From positions 359,995 through 423,994 of the forward strand of contig NZ_QPHL01000015.1 in the NCBI RefSeq assembly GCF_003335675.1: 64,000 bases of DNA, in the 5' to 3' direction. Source of the stretch: Winogradskyella sp. KYW1333 (GTDB taxonomy: Bacteria; Bacteroidota; Bacteroidia; Flavobacteriales; Flavobacteriaceae). The position numbers and the translations under genes are program-made. Under the pieces are notes generated by a model. That model was not told where the DNA came from. It saw only the letters and a list, made by a program, of their open reading frames with translations, and searched no databases. Below, piece by piece: positions 28,842 to 39,333 of this stretch; position 1 is the stretch's first letter; the number at the start of each line of letters is the position of its first letter.

Positions 28842-29459
28842 CTAAGATTTTAAAGAGGCTTCAAACGGAACTCTATCAACGATACTTCTTCCTAAAGTTA
28901 TTTCATCTGTATACTCTAACTCGTTACCAGCTGCAACACCTCTAGCTATTGTTGAAGTGGCAACTTCAGTTCCTTGAATTTGCCTGAAAATATAAAAATT
29001 GGTAGTATCACCTTCCATAGTTGGGCTCATTGCAAAAATCAGTTCTTTTACATGTCCACTCTTCACTTTTTGAACCAATGAATCAATATTTAAATCCTGT
29101 GGACCTATCCCATCCATAGGTGAAATTTTACCACCTAAAACATGGTACAATCCTTTATATGAGCTTGTATTTTCAATGGCCATAACATCTCTGATATCCT
29201 CAACTACGCAAATCAAATCATCTTGCCTATTTGGATTGGAACAAATTTCACATAGTTCCTTATCACTTATATTATGGCATGATTTACAAAACTTTATTTC
29301 AGATCTTACTTTGGTTAACGCATCTGCCAATTGAAAGGTTTGGGAGTCTGGTTGACGGAGCATATGCAATACTAATCTCAAAGCTGTACGCTTACCTATT
29401 CCAGGTAATTGAGACATCTCATTTACTGCATTTTCAAGAAGTTTTGATGAAAATTCCAT
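28842..29459 (-). CDS. recR: Recombination protein RecR
   Basis: 205 residues from ATG 29459 ([26 protein letters not shown]), the family start. The longer reading from 29528 adds an aromatic leader foreign to RecR. It has the helix-hairpin-helix [13 protein letters not shown], the four-cysteine zinc motif [16 protein letters not shown], and the Toprim domain ([24 protein letters not shown]). Works with RecO and RecF in gap repair. A TACCTTCG box ends five bases before the ATG, so the transcript may have almost no leader. Confidence 0.97.
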   Translation of the reverse strand: MEFSSKLLENAVNEMSQLPGIGKRTALRLVLHMLRQPDSQTFQLADALTKVRSEIKFCKSCHNISDKELCEICSNPNRQDDLICVVEDIRDVMAIENTSSYKGLYHVLGGKISPMDGIGPQDLNIDSLVQKVKSGHVKELIFAMSPTMEGDTTNFYIFRQIQGTEVATSTIARGVAAGNELEYTDEITLGRSIVDRVPFEASLKS

Positions 29460-29560
29460 AGTTGCGAAGGTACAGTTTTTAAGTTCAAAGAAAAAGTATA
29501 AAAAAGTCCAATTATCAAGGTAAAACAATTGAACTTAAACTTATATTCAGTTTGAGAATA

Positions 29561-32554
29561 CTAATCTAATATTAACTTCTTCGTTACTTCACCGTAGTCA
29601 CTGTTTAACTTTACAAAATAGATACCCTGCTCAAAGTTAGAGACATCAATTTTATGACCATTAAATACTTTAAGGTTTTTCGCATAAAACATTATTTTAC
29701 CTAAACTATTATATATCCTTAAAGTAACTATTTCTGGTTTGGTCCATTTAATATTTACTTCATTATTTGCAGGATTTGGATAAATACTAAAATCGTCCGT
29801 ATCAAATTCTTCTATACTAAGCGAAGCATCATATAAGTTAGATCTCCATAATCCTCTACCGTAGGTCGCCGCATATAACCTATTATCAGCACTATTAATT
29901 TCAAGTTCGTTAATTCTCACGTTAGGAAGCCCGTTGTTGAATGGAATCCAAGTGTTACCCAGATCATTATCCGTATAATAAATACCGTAATTCATACCTA
30001 CATATAGCCCATCTTCAGCATTATTTTGCCAAGCTACTGCTTGTGCTGAGAAGTTTGGTAAATCCCAAGGAATAGCTGTAAATGATAGACCGCCATTTGT
30101 ACTCACATAAACTTTATTACTATTAGTTACAGCAATTGCAATTTTATCAGGTTCTGTAGGGTGAACCGCAATACTATTAACCTGTCCACCAGATAGGTTT
30201 AATCCCGATTGTGTCCAATTTAAACCACCGTTTGAAGTGTACCAAAATACGCCATCAACAGCTAAATACATTTTATTGCTGTCAGTTGGAGCTATCTTTA
30301 ATTCGTCAATATCATCTCCAAAATTTTGTGAAATTGCTGTCCAATTAACACCTGAATCTATTGATTTGTATACCTGATCAAAGGCACAATAAATGGTGTT
30401 TTGAACAATTGGATCCTGTTCAAAAGGCACTACCCAATTCCAATTGTTTTGCCCTCCTTTACCATCTGGTTGGGCTACATTTATGACATCGTCTCCTCCA
30501 TCTATGGATTTAACAAAAGATCCAAATTGTGAGGTTCCATAAAGAATTTGAGAATTGTTTTTATCAACAAAACCTTCCATACCATCGGCACCCCACCAAT
30601 CGTACCAATTACCATCAGCTCTTAAAACCGAAGAACCGTTATCCTGAGAACCACCAGTTACTATAACCGGATCGGTTTGGCTAATTCCAATTCTATAAAA
30701 TTGTCTAATACCCAATCCTGGTGTTAAATCCATATAATAATCGGAATTTACAGATGTAGGGTCGTCTGCTTTGAAAATACCTCCATCCGAACCAACAAAT
30801 AACTTCGTATTTGCACCTGTTCCAAAAAATTGCATAATATCTACATCAGCATGGCAGTAACCAATATTCTCATTTGATGCTCCTCCAGGCGTCCATTGAG
30901 AACTAATACTAAATGAAATGCCTCCATTTGTAGAACGCCATGTATTAATACCAGCTATATGCACATCGTTTACATCATTTGGATTAACCGTAATAGCCAT
31001 ATCTCTTGGTGCTTGACCAAGATTATCAAACCCATTAGTATCATATCCGAAATAATTTTGAAAAGGATGACTTAGTTCAGTAAAGTTTACTCCACTGTCT
31101 GTAGACTTATGAAAACCACCAAATACATTTCCATCTGCTTCGACAACATATACTACAGAGGGGTCATCTGCCGAAATACCAATCATTTTAACACCAGTTG
31201 AAAAACTATTTGGTGCAGTTTCAAATCCATCTGAAAAAACAGTTCCGAGATTATTGTCTTCCACCGATATATCATCCAATGTTAAACCCCTACCATAATT
31301 TGATGTTCCCTCGAAGGCAACATAATAATCGCCTGTTGGATTTGGCAAATTCAAAGTAATGTCGGACCAACTGGTCACCTCAGCAGTATATTCTGCAATT
31401 TGAGTCCAGTTTCCACCTGCAGATGCTTTATAGAACACTCTTAATTCATCTATTGCTCCATCCCAATTCACATTGGTGTACGAAAAATTAACTCTAGGGT
31501 TAACAGCACCAGCTAAATTTAAAGATGGTGTTACCAATCTTGTTTTTGGCTGAGAAAAGTTTCCAATATAGAATAACGCCAAACCATTTCCTGTTCGTGG
31601 GGAAGCTGTGTTGTTTTGGTTTGAATCAGAAGTTGTCCAATCTGTTGAACCACTAACATATTCTTGAGTCCAGGCTCCTAACCCATCTCCTGTATCAAAT
31701 GTTAGGCCTCCGTCTGTGGAAACATAAAAGCCAGTTCCTGAAGCATAAATTGTATTTGTATCTCCAGGCTTAAACTGAAAATCGTATCCTGTGGTGGCAC
31801 TAGAATTAATTGAAGTCCATGTAGATCCTCCATTAGTAGATTTGAATAAACCACCACTTTGAGCACTAGCATACATTTTAGATGTATTCGTTGGATCAAT
31901 TAAAATTCTATTTACCGTACCACCGGAAACACTCCCGTGTAAAGCCCAAGTTGCTCCTCCATCAGTTGATCTAAAAATAGACCCTACATTAGATCCCCAA
32001 TAATATGTATTACTATTTAGTGGATCAATAGCCAATGCATAGACATCGATATTTGCCAAATTATCAGTAAGACCGGTCCAAGTATTACCACCATCTAAAC
32101 TTTTCCAAACGCCACCAGTTGGACTTCCAACAATAATATGATCTAAATTAGATTCATCTACAGCAATAGATGTGATTCTACCGACACCAGGATTATAACC
32201 AGAAGTAGCATTCCAATACGTTGGGCCCATTTCTTCCCAAGTACCAACAGTTGTTCTTGAAAACAATGACTCGCTATTTTGTAATGCATTATAATTTTGA
32301 AGCTCATTGTAGTAAAATTCAGGTGTCTTTAGTATTCCATTTTCATCCATAGCACGCTCTGCGAAATACTTCCATCTTCTAAATGGCTTATAACCTGTAC
32401 CACGATCTCTACCCACTTCATCAAAGTGAGTTTCGGCTTGTTGAGATATATATTGTACAGTGTGAGTTCCTTCAGCAATTAAATCAAGATATTCTTGAGA
32501 ATTCCCGATTAACACAATAAAGAAGAGTGAAAATAAAAGGATTAACTTTTTCAT
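29561..32554 (-). CDS. T9SS-secreted BNR/sortilin-like beta-propeller protein
   Basis: 997 residues. Signal peptide (1-19, ending IGNSQ). Many BNR-type repeats (for example SLDGGNTWTGL, STDGGATW, STNGGSTWTS, STNGGISF, SIDGGDDV, SIDSGVNWTA) predict one or two propellers like the VPS10/sialidase fold, with no visible sialidase active-site set. A jelly-roll insert near 300-430 contains LDDISVED, as in choice-of-anchor or adhesin domains. The C-terminal 75 residues (FSIYPNPANNEVNIKW to VTKKLILD) form a type A T9SS sorting domain. It is therefore exported to the cell surface or medium. A glycan- or peptide-binding role is only a guess. Ideal -7 box upstream. Confidence 0.88.
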   Translation of the reverse strand: MKKLILLFSLFFIVLIGNSQEYLDLIAEGTHTVQYISQQAETHFDEVGRDRGTGYKPFRRWKYFAERAMDENGILKTPEFYYNELQNYNALQNSESLFSRTTVGTWEEMGPTYWNATSGYNPGVGRITSIAVDESNLDHIIVGSPTGGVWKSLDGGNTWTGLTDNLANIDVYALAIDPLNSNTYYWGSNVGSIFRSTDGGATWALHGSVSGGTVNRILIDPTNTSKMYASAQSGGLFKSTNGGSTWTSINSSATTGYDFQFKPGDTNTIYASGTGFYVSTDGGLTFDTGDGLGAWTQEYVSGSTDWTTSDSNQNNTASPRTGNGLALFYIGNFSQPKTRLVTPSLNLAGAVNPRVNFSYTNVNWDGAIDELRVFYKASAGGNWTQIAEYTAEVTSWSDITLNLPNPTGDYYVAFEGTSNYGRGLTLDDISVEDNNLGTVFSDGFETAPNSFSTGVKMIGISADDPSVVYVVEADGNVFGGFHKSTDSGVNFTELSHPFQNYFGYDTNGFDNLGQAPRDMAITVNPNDVNDVHIAGINTWRSTNGGISFSISSQWTPGGASNENIGYCHADVDIMQFFGTGANTKLFVGSDGGIFKADDPTSVNSDYYMDLTPGLGIRQFYRIGISQTDPVIVTGGSQDNGSSVLRADGNWYDWWGADGMEGFVDKNNSQILYGTSQFGSFVKSIDGGDDVINVAQPDGKGGQNNWNWVVPFEQDPIVQNTIYCAFDQVYKSIDSGVNWTAISQNFGDDIDELKIAPTDSNKMYLAVDGVFWYTSNGGLNWTQSGLNLSGGQVNSIAVHPTEPDKIAIAVTNSNKVYVSTNGGLSFTAIPWDLPNFSAQAVAWQNNAEDGLYVGMNYGIYYTDNDLGNTWIPFNNGLPNVRINELEINSADNRLYAATYGRGLWRSNLYDASLSIEEFDTDDFSIYPNPANNEVNIKWTKPEIVTLRIYNSLGKIMFYAKNLKVFNGHKIDVSNFEQGIYFVKLNSDYGEVTKKLILD

Positions 32555-32584
32555 AATTATTCAATTTGAGGTAGCTTTTTTTTT

Positions 32585-32616
32585 CAAAAATAGTATTTTT
32601 CTAAAATATTCTTAAA
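32585..32616 (-). promoter_or_regulatory. Promoter of the BNR-repeat gene
   Basis: Minus-strand TATTTTTG (32592-32585) fits TAnnTTTG exactly. TTTA at 32616-32613, 20 nt upstream, approximates the TTTG -33 box. The leader would be about 25 nt. Confidence 0.55.
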
Positions 32617-32626
32617 TAAACGCTTT

Positions 32627-34093
32627 ATGTCACCAGTTTCCATACTGATATTAATTGTAAGTTATTTTAGTATTCTCATCTTAATTTCCTATCTAACAGG
32701 TAAGGATGACAGTAACGCTGTTTTTTTTAAAGCCAATAAGCAATCACCATGGTATGTAGTGGCTTTTGGGATGATTGGCGCATCACTTTCTGGTGTCACA
32801 TTCATCTCTGTTCCTGGATGGATAGAAGGATCGCAATTCAGTTATTTTCAGGTGGTACTAGGCTATATGTTTGGATATTTCGTGGTAGCTTTTATACTTC
32901 TACCACTTTATTATAGACACAATGTTACCTCAATCTATGAGTACTTGATGTTACGATTTGGCGTGGTGAGTCACAAAACAGGTGCTTTTTTCTTCTTTAT
33001 TTCAAGAGTAATCGGTGCATCATTTAGGCTATTTCTTGTAGCCATTGTTTTGCAACAGTTTGTTTTTGATGCATGGAACATTCCGTTTGAGATTACGGTG
33101 ATTATTTCAATTTTACTTATTTGGGTATATACTAATAAAGGTGGTATAAAAACTATTATTTGGACAGACACCTTACAAACCTTGTTTATGTTAATTGCTG
33201 TTATACTTTCAATATATTTTATCAATGACAATTTGGGCTGGTCATTCAATGAGTTTCTCGCATCAGATGAGCTTAAAAACTATGACAAGATCTTTATAAC
33301 AGATAGCTTTTTAGAACGTAGTCATTTTATAAAATCTTTTTTAGGAGGTATGTTTATTACGATTTGTATGACAGGTCTCGATCAAGATATGATGCAAAAA
33401 AATCTCACGTGTAAATCTCTCAAAGATGCTCAAAAAAACATGGTGACATTTAGTATAGTGTTAGTTGCCGCAACTTTTCTCTTTATGCTTTTAGGTGCGT
33501 TATTATACATCTATGCTAATAAAAATAACATCGCAATTCCATTAATGGATGGAAATCCGAGAACTGATTTATTATTCCCTGAAATTGCCTTAAACAGTGG
33601 TTTAGGTATAACATTGGCTATCACGTTTATGCTTGGTTTAATAGCCGCAGCGTATAGTAGTGCAGATAGCGCACTTACATCGTTAACAACTTCATTTTGT
33701 GTTGATTTTTTAGATATCGATAAGAAACCTAAAAAAGACCAAAAAAGCCTCCGAAAAAAGATACATATCGCAATGAGCATTTTACTAATTGTCGTAATAA
33801 TTATCTTTAAATATGTATTAACAAGTAATGTTATTGACAGTCTACTTACAGTTGCAGGATATACCTATGGGCCATTACTCGGCCTATTTGCATTTGGAAT
33901 CTTTACCAAATATAAAGTTAAGGACAAATACGTTTGGATTGTGGCATTAAGCGCTGCTATTATAATTTCAATAATTGGATCAATTCCACCCGAAAACCTT
34001 GGAGGTTACACATTAGGTTACGAACTACTTCCAATTAATGGCTTAATAACATTTTTAGGACTTTTAATAATCAGAAAAAAGACGGTAAAATAA
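32627..34093 (+). CDS. Sodium:solute symporter family transporter
   Basis: 488 residues with about 13 hydrophobic segments. Family features are an early [15 protein letters not shown] helix (core helix 1-2 region), [24 protein letters not shown] and [26 protein letters not shown] near 340, which contains sodium-site serines. Imports an organic solute with sodium across the inner membrane. The substrate (sialic acid, inositol, sugars, vitamins) cannot be deduced. Alone between the BNR gene and the FG-GAP lipoprotein gene, both of which may or may not relate to it. Confidence 0.93.
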   Translation: MSPVSILILIVSYFSILILISYLTGKDDSNAVFFKANKQSPWYVVAFGMIGASLSGVTFISVPGWIEGSQFSYFQVVLGYMFGYFVVAFILLPLYYRHNVTSIYEYLMLRFGVVSHKTGAFFFFISRVIGASFRLFLVAIVLQQFVFDAWNIPFEITVIISILLIWVYTNKGGIKTIIWTDTLQTLFMLIAVILSIYFINDNLGWSFNEFLASDELKNYDKIFITDSFLERSHFIKSFLGGMFITICMTGLDQDMMQKNLTCKSLKDAQKNMVTFSIVLVAATFLFMLLGALLYIYANKNNIAIPLMDGNPRTDLLFPEIALNSGLGITLAITFMLGLIAAAYSSADSALTSLTTSFCVDFLDIDKKPKKDQKSLRKKIHIAMSILLIVVIIIFKYVLTSNVIDSLLTVAGYTYGPLLGLFAFGIFTKYKVKDKYVWIVALSAAIIISIIGSIPPENLGGYTLGYELLPINGLITFLGLLIIRKKTVK

Positions 34094-34138
34094 AATTGCG
34101 GTGGCATTAATGCATAAGGGAATAGCTTAAATTATTAG

Positions 34139-34146
34139 TATATTTG
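34139..34146 (+). promoter_or_regulatory. Putative promoter of the FG-GAP lipoprotein gene, -7 box
   Basis: TATATTTG matches TAnnTTTG exactly. The expected start near 34153 falls after an ATG at 34151, so it supports the ATG at 34172 as the real gene start. No clear -33 box. Confidence 0.5.
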
Positions 34147-34171
34147 TTGCATGGATTTTGCTACTATTCCA

Positions 34172-37100
34172 ATGAAAAAATTTTCTATACTAATATTAGT
34201 TTTTGCTTTTATTTTCGCATGCTCAAAAGAAGGAGATAAAAGCTCTGAAAACTCATCTTTTTTACTCACGGAAATTGCACCAGAAAACTCAGGTATTGAT
34301 TTTTCAAACTTAGTTTCTGAAGATCCAACCCATAGCATTATTAATTACATTTATTATTATAATGGAGGTGGTGTAGCAGCAGGTGATATAAATAATGATG
34401 AGTTACCTGATTTGTTCTTTGTATCAAATATGGGTGATAATAAACTTTATCTCAACAAGGGTAATTTTAAATTTGAGGATGTTTCAGTCAAAGCTAATAT
34501 TAATGGTAAATCCAACTGGCAAACTGGAGTTACTATGATAGATATTAATAATGATGGTTTGTTAGACATTTATGTCTGTGCTGTCTCTGGTTTGTTAGAC
34601 TTTAAAGGTCATAACGAACTTTTTATAAATAATGGCGATGGCTCTTTTACTGAAAAGGCCAAGGACTACGGACTAGACTTTAAAGGCTACTCCACACAAG
34701 CATACTTTTTTGACTATGATAAAGATGACGATCTTGATGTATATATCGTAAACCATGCTGTACACACAACCCTTTCACATGGTAATGCTGATTTAAGAAA
34801 TAAGCGCGTACCTCTTGTAGGCGATGTTCTTTTAAATAATAACAATGGTAAGTTCACAGACGTAAGTGAAAAGGCAAATATCTATGGTGGTGTAAATGGC
34901 TATGGCTTAAGTGCCACTGTTGCTGATTTTAATAATGACGGTTGGGATGATATATATGTTTGTAATGATTTTCATGAAGATGACTACTATTATTTAAATA
35001 ATCAAGACGGCACATTTAAAGAAAGTCTTGGAGAATCTTTCACCACAATTAGCAGATTCTCTATGGGAAGTGATGCAGCAGATATTAATGGAGATGGATA
35101 CCAAGATTTAATGACCTTGGATATGCTTCCTAAAGAAGAACGAATCTTAAAAGAGACCGAAGGTGATGATGCTATGTTTAATATGCAAGAACATCTTGAT
35201 AACTTAGGTTATAAAGATCAATATTCACGCAATATGCTACAAATCAATAACGATGGTGCGTATTTTCACGAGACTGCCTTATTGAATAAAGTTGCTGATA
35301 CTGATTGGAGTTGGGCACCACTTTTTGCAGATTTCAATAATGACGGCCACCAGGATTTATTTGTTTCCAATGGAATTTTAAGACGTCCCAATGGATTAGA
35401 TTTTAAGAAGTATGTATCCAATGCCTTTAAGGGCCGAACGGAAAGTGAAGGCCTGGAATGGCTATTTAATTCTATTGGTGAAATGACTCATGGAAAAGTA
35501 ACCAATGAAATTTTTGAAGGCAATTCTGAAAGATTAATAAGCCAAACTGGAAATTGGATAGAAAATAAACCAAGCCTTTCTAATGGCGCTATTTATGTTG
35601 ACCTTGACAATGATGGTGACTTAGATATTGTTACAAACAACTTTAATTCGACTGCTGGCTTGTACAAAAATACAACTGACAATAATAGCAATTATATTTC
35701 ATTAGATGTTAGCTATAAAGGCTCAAATATAGAAGGAATTGGTACAAAAGCAATTGTTTATGCCGATGGTAAAACTCAAACAAAGCAGATATTTAAATCT
35801 AGAGGGTTTTTATCTTCATTAGAGAGTAAGCTTCATTTTGGAATTGGTAGTACTGAAAAAATTGATTCTATAGAAATCATATGGCCTAATAATGAATACC
35901 AAACTATTCATACTCCAGACACAAACACATTAATAGCTATTGAATATACTGCTTCGGATAAGCTTTATGTCTACAATAACACTAAAAACAAAAGCTCCCT
36001 GTTTAATGCAGATAACAGTATTGATTACACGCATGTAGAAGATAATTATACAGATTTTTTAGAAGAAAAATTAATTCCATACAAGGTCTCAATATTTGGA
36101 CCGGCTTTTGCCAAAGGTGATGTTGATGGTAACGGATTTGAAGATGTATATATTGGCAGTGCTTCAGGTAAAGTAAGTGAGCTATATCTTAACTCTGGAT
36201 CTGGATTTAAATTATCAGAACAAAAAACATTCAAGAATGATGGTTATTATGAAGATAACGATGCCACATTTTTTGATGCAGACAATGACGGAGATCTCGA
36301 TCTTTACGTAGCTACAGGTATTAATGAGTTGAAGGTAGAAGGATTAATGAAAGACAGACTATACATTAACGAAAATGGTCTATTTATAGATGCTTCAGAC
36401 AGAATACCTTCTAACACCAATATTTCAACAAGTGTCGAAGCCCATGACTACGATAGTGACGGTGATACAGACCTATTTATTGGTAATCATTCAGTCGCAA
36501 ATGACTACGGTAAAAAAGTGAAATCTTACGTTTTGAATAATGATGGTTCAGGTAATTTCACAATAAAAGAAACTCTTGAAGCTTCAAAAGTAACATCTGC
36601 TGAATGGACGGATATTAATGGTGATAATATCAAGGACCTACTCGTATCTTGTGAGTGGGATGCTCCAAAAATATATATCAATACTAACGGAAAATTAGAA
36701 TTACTTGATATACCAGAAAAAATGAATGGTTTATGGCAGTCAATCAGCACATTTGACATTGATTCAGATGGTGACAAAGATATTTTGTTAGGAAATTGGG
36801 GACTCAACACAAAATTCAACCTTTATTTTGACGGCCCACTTTTATTATACTATTCAGACTTTGATAAAAACGGAATTAACGAAACACTAATTGCCTACAA
36901 TAGAGATGGTAAATATTATCCACTAAACTCAAAGGATGAAATGGCTGGTCAAATGAATATTATGAACAAAATTTATTTAGATCATAAAAGTGTAGCAGGT
37001 AAAACGATAGAGGAAGTCATTAAACAAGGTAGTATTAAAAAAGCTGAAAAGTCAGTGGCTCACACTCTGGCATCTGGTTATTTAAGAAATGACAATGGTA

Positions 37101-37420
37101 AGTATTCTGAATTTATTGAATTTGAAGATGCCATGCAACTTGCACCAATTACAACTTTCGCAGAAATTAAGTCTGACAACATAACCAAGTTAATTGTTGG
37201 TGGTAATTCTGATAAAGTCAACACCTATCATGGTTCTTACACCTCATTGAAAGGATTACTGGTTGAAGACCAGTCCAATTATCAACCTGTTTCAAAATTA
37301 GGTATGTCTCCATTTAATGATCAAATAAAGCAAATTGAAGTTGTAAAGATGAGAGATAATAATGTGATTTTTGTCTTATCAAATAGTGCAGAGTTAAAGC
37401 AATATACTTACTCAGAATAA
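34172..37420 (+). CDS. FG-GAP/VCBS-repeat lipoprotein with ASPIC/UnbV domain
   Basis: 1082 residues from ATG 34172, which begins a clean lipoprotein signal (MKKFSILILVFAFIFAC, Cys17). Many calcium-loop repeats of the DxNxDGxxD type (DINNDGLLDIYV, DFNNDGWDDIYV, DINGDGYQDLMT, DLDNDGDLDIVT and others) form an integrin-like propeller. An ASPIC/UnbV domain lies near 515-590 (GIGTKAIVYADG, SKLHFGIG, IDSIEIIWPN), followed by more repeats. These proteins are common in Bacteroidetes and are thought to bind surface ligands. No enzyme signature is seen. 79 bp after the symporter gene. Confidence 0.92.
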   Translation: MKKFSILILVFAFIFACSKEGDKSSENSSFLLTEIAPENSGIDFSNLVSEDPTHSIINYIYYYNGGGVAAGDINNDELPDLFFVSNMGDNKLYLNKGNFKFEDVSVKANINGKSNWQTGVTMIDINNDGLLDIYVCAVSGLLDFKGHNELFINNGDGSFTEKAKDYGLDFKGYSTQAYFFDYDKDDDLDVYIVNHAVHTTLSHGNADLRNKRVPLVGDVLLNNNNGKFTDVSEKANIYGGVNGYGLSATVADFNNDGWDDIYVCNDFHEDDYYYLNNQDGTFKESLGESFTTISRFSMGSDAADINGDGYQDLMTLDMLPKEERILKETEGDDAMFNMQEHLDNLGYKDQYSRNMLQINNDGAYFHETALLNKVADTDWSWAPLFADFNNDGHQDLFVSNGILRRPNGLDFKKYVSNAFKGRTESEGLEWLFNSIGEMTHGKVTNEIFEGNSERLISQTGNWIENKPSLSNGAIYVDLDNDGDLDIVTNNFNSTAGLYKNTTDNNSNYISLDVSYKGSNIEGIGTKAIVYADGKTQTKQIFKSRGFLSSLESKLHFGIGSTEKIDSIEIIWPNNEYQTIHTPDTNTLIAIEYTASDKLYVYNNTKNKSSLFNADNSIDYTHVEDNYTDFLEEKLIPYKVSIFGPAFAKGDVDGNGFEDVYIGSASGKVSELYLNSGSGFKLSEQKTFKNDGYYEDNDATFFDADNDGDLDLYVATGINELKVEGLMKDRLYINENGLFIDASDRIPSNTNISTSVEAHDYDSDGDTDLFIGNHSVANDYGKKVKSYVLNNDGSGNFTIKETLEASKVTSAEWTDINGDNIKDLLVSCEWDAPKIYINTNGKLELLDIPEKMNGLWQSISTFDIDSDGDKDILLGNWGLNTKFNLYFDGPLLLYYSDFDKNGINETLIAYNRDGKYYPLNSKDEMAGQMNIMNKIYLDHKSVAGKTIEEVIKQGSIKKAEKSVAHTLASGYLRNDNGKYSEFIEFEDAMQLAPITTFAEIKSDNITKLIVGGNSDKVNTYHGSYTSLKGLLVEDQSNYQPVSKLGMSPFNDQIKQIEVVKMRDNNVIFVLSNSAELKQYTYSE

Positions 37421-37424
37421 GAGA

Positions 37425-37787
37425 TTAATATTGATTTGTAGCTAGCAAAACTAGTGTACAGGCAACTTCAACTTCAATATTATTTTCTTCCAATATTTTA
37501 TATAGTTCAGGGTTTTCTGTACCAGGATTAAAAATAACTCGCTTAGGACTTAAACCAATTATATAATCATAATACGATTTCTGTCTTTGTGGACTAAGAT
37601 ACATTGAAATAGTATTAATATCATTATAAGAAATCAACTCTGTATCAATAGGCACATTATTAATTTCTCCTGACTTCAAGCCAAAGGCCTTTACTTCATG
37701 GTCCTTACCTCTTAATCTATTGATAGCAATATTCGAATAACGCTCAGGTTTTAATGAGGCACCTAAAACTAAAGTGGTTTTATTCAT
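37425..37787 (-). CDS. CoA-binding domain protein (YccU-like)
   Basis: 120 residues, one Rossmann-like CoA-binding domain: TTLVLGASLKPERYSNIA at the start, KAFGLKSGEI in the middle and RVIFNPGTENPELYK near the end. Homologues are small cytoplasmic proteins of unknown role, related to the CoA-binding part of succinyl-CoA synthetase. The gene converges on the FG-GAP gene with a four-base gap. Confidence 0.88.
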   Translation of the reverse strand: MNKTTLVLGASLKPERYSNIAINRLRGKDHEVKAFGLKSGEINNVPIDTELISYNDINTISMYLSPQRQKSYYDYIIGLSPKRVIFNPGTENPELYKILEENNIEVEVACTLVLLATNQY

Positions 37788-37923
37788 TTGTTAAAAAGAT
37801 ATTAAGTTCTATTAAATGTGGTAACACGTTGTAAAAATAGTCGCCTTAACACTTAGAAACTATCAAATCAATCAAAAAAAAATCAAAAAATGAAGTATTT
37901 CTTTTTAATACTATTAAATAAAA

Positions 37924-37950
37924 AAAACCGAAACAAGCGTTTCGGGTTTT
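37924..37950. terminator. Hairpin with flanking A and T runs
   Basis: Stem CCGAAAC/GTTTCGG (37928-37934 with 37939-37945), 4-nt loop, A run before and T run after, so it could work in both directions. No neighbouring gene ends here. Confidence 0.55.
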
Positions 37951-38093
37951 TGTTAAAATTCACTTAAATATGTTAAAGTTTGAAATAAATCTGAATTCGT
38001 TACATCTTAAGTATGGAGATAAGTTTTAATTACGAAACTTTATAAAATTTATGTTTTATAATGTAGTGTTAGTTAAAGTTGGTTAATAGCTGA

Positions 38094-38125
38094 AAAAGCC
38101 CAGATTAATTATCTGGGCTTTTTTT
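38094..38125. terminator. Strong bidirectional terminator after fabH
   Basis: Perfect 12-bp stem (38094-38105 with 38111-38122), 5-nt loop, seven T on the plus side and five on the minus side. It lies 15 bp past the fabH stop. Confidence 0.88.
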
Positions 38126-38139
38126 GTTTATAATTAATA

Positions 38140-39150
38140 TTACCATTTAATAATTGCACTCCCCCAAGTAAATCCACTACCAAAAGCTGCAAGAACGACA
38201 TTGTCACCTTCTTTAATTTTACCATCTTCCCATGCCTCGGTCAATGCAATGGGTATTGAAGCTGCAGTCGTATTACCATAACGCATTATATTATTGTAGA
38301 CTTGGTCGTCAGACAACCTAAACTTCTTTTGAATGAATTGAGCAATTCTGAGATTAGCCTGATGAGGAATCAACATATCTATATCCTCTTTTTGTAAATT
38401 ATTGGTGATCAAGCCTTCGACTATAGCTTCACTAAATCTTACAACAGCATGTTTAAAAACAAATTGGCCATTCATATATGGATAATAAGATGTATCGTCA
38501 GGGTCATTTTCTTCCATAATAGCATCAATCCAACGTCCTGTGCTCGGTCCTTCCAAGGCTAATTCTTTTGCGTGTTTCCCTTCAGAATGCAAGTGAGTTG
38601 ATAAAATACCTTTACTATTGTCCTCTTCTCTACTAAGAACTGCAGCACCTGCTCCATCACCAAAAATAACTGTTACACCTCTACCTCGAGTTGAACGCTC
38701 TAATCCTCCTGAGTGATTTTCACTACCAATTACTAATACATTTTTATACATGCCGGTTTTAACAAACTGGTCAGCAACAGATAATCCATAAATAAAGCCG
38801 GAACATTGATTTCTTACATCTAAGGCACCTATTGTGTCCATTTCCAATAACTCTTGGACCCTTACTCCTCCTCCAGGGAAATACATATCTGGACTTAAGG
38901 TTGCAAATACAATAAAATCAATATCGTCTTTCGTTAAACCTGCGCGTTCAATGGCTATTTTGGCCGCTTTCGCTCCCATAATAGATGTAGTATCGTCACT
39001 GGTTTTTGGATCTATCCAACGACGCTCCTTTATACCAGTTCGCTCTTGTATCCATTCATCACTGGTATCCATCCATTCTCTAAGATCGTTGTTTGTTACA
39101 ACATTTTCTGGCAGGTATTTACCTAACCCTGTTATTCTAGAATTGTACAT
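38140..39150 (-). CDS. fabH: Beta-ketoacyl-ACP synthase III (KAS III)
   Basis: 336 residues. Condenses an acyl-CoA with malonyl-ACP to begin fatty acid synthesis. The thiolase-fold triad is complete: Cys116 (NQCSGF), His263 (PHQANLRI) and Asn293 (GNTTAAS). The N-terminal DEWIQERTGIKERRW, which shapes the CoA site, is present. It stands alone rather than beside plsX or rpmF, so it may be a second paralogue with another acyl primer, though it could be the only copy. An exact TAAATTTG promoter box lies 25 bp upstream. Confidence 0.93.
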   Translation of the reverse strand: MYNSRITGLGKYLPENVVTNNDLREWMDTSDEWIQERTGIKERRWIDPKTSDDTTSIMGAKAAKIAIERAGLTKDDIDFIVFATLSPDMYFPGGGVRVQELLEMDTIGALDVRNQCSGFIYGLSVADQFVKTGMYKNVLVIGSENHSGGLERSTRGRGVTVIFGDGAGAAVLSREEDNSKGILSTHLHSEGKHAKELALEGPSTGRWIDAIMEENDPDDTSYYPYMNGQFVFKHAVVRFSEAIVEGLITNNLQKEDIDMLIPHQANLRIAQFIQKKFRLSDDQVYNNIMRYGNTTAASIPIALTEAWEDGKIKEGDNVVLAAFGSGFTWGSAIIKW

Positions 39151-39175
39151 TAGTTGTTATATATAGTTAGATTAA

Positions 39176-39206
39176 CAAATTTAACCCATTTGAATCTATT
39201 CCTAAA
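39176..39206 (-). promoter_or_regulatory. fabH promoter
   Basis: Minus-strand TAAATTTG (39183-39176), exact -7 match. TTTA at 39206-39203 with a 19-nt spacing resembles the TTTG -33 box. The leader would be about 20 nt. Confidence 0.6.
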
Positions 39207-39214
39207 CCTATTCG

Positions 39215-39228
39215 TTATGCATGCATAA
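39215..39228. repeat. 14-bp perfect palindrome between fabH and the S9 peptidase gene
   Basis: TTATGCATGCATAA lies just upstream of the fabH -33 region in the divergent gap. It could be an operator. Its simple sequence makes chance possible. Confidence 0.3.
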
Positions 39229-39333
39229 TAAATTTAACAGATTAAAAATTTCATTTAATTTTAACATGCCTATCAGATTTTGGAGATATTTTTTTGAGTA
39301 ATTTAAAGGCACTAATCCATAATCAAAAAAATA

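Larger units (their letters stand above)
37788..38139. other. 352-bp gene-free stretch holding two hairpin terminators
   Basis: No convincing open reading frame. Two T-flanked hairpins (37924-37950 and 38094-38125) enclose about 140 bp without an obvious gene. The first, near the start of the CoA-binding gene, ends no annotated gene on either strand, so a short untranslated RNA between them is possible. I found no clear promoter. Confidence 0.5.

Noticed and set aside
29561..32554. Calling the BNR protein a sialidase
   Set aside because: BNR-like repeats alone are widespread. I see no arginine triad or catalytic Tyr/Glu context of sialidases.
34151..34171. ATG at 34151 as start of the FG-GAP lipoprotein
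   Set aside because: It adds codons before a perfect lipoprotein signal and lies at or before the predicted transcription start.
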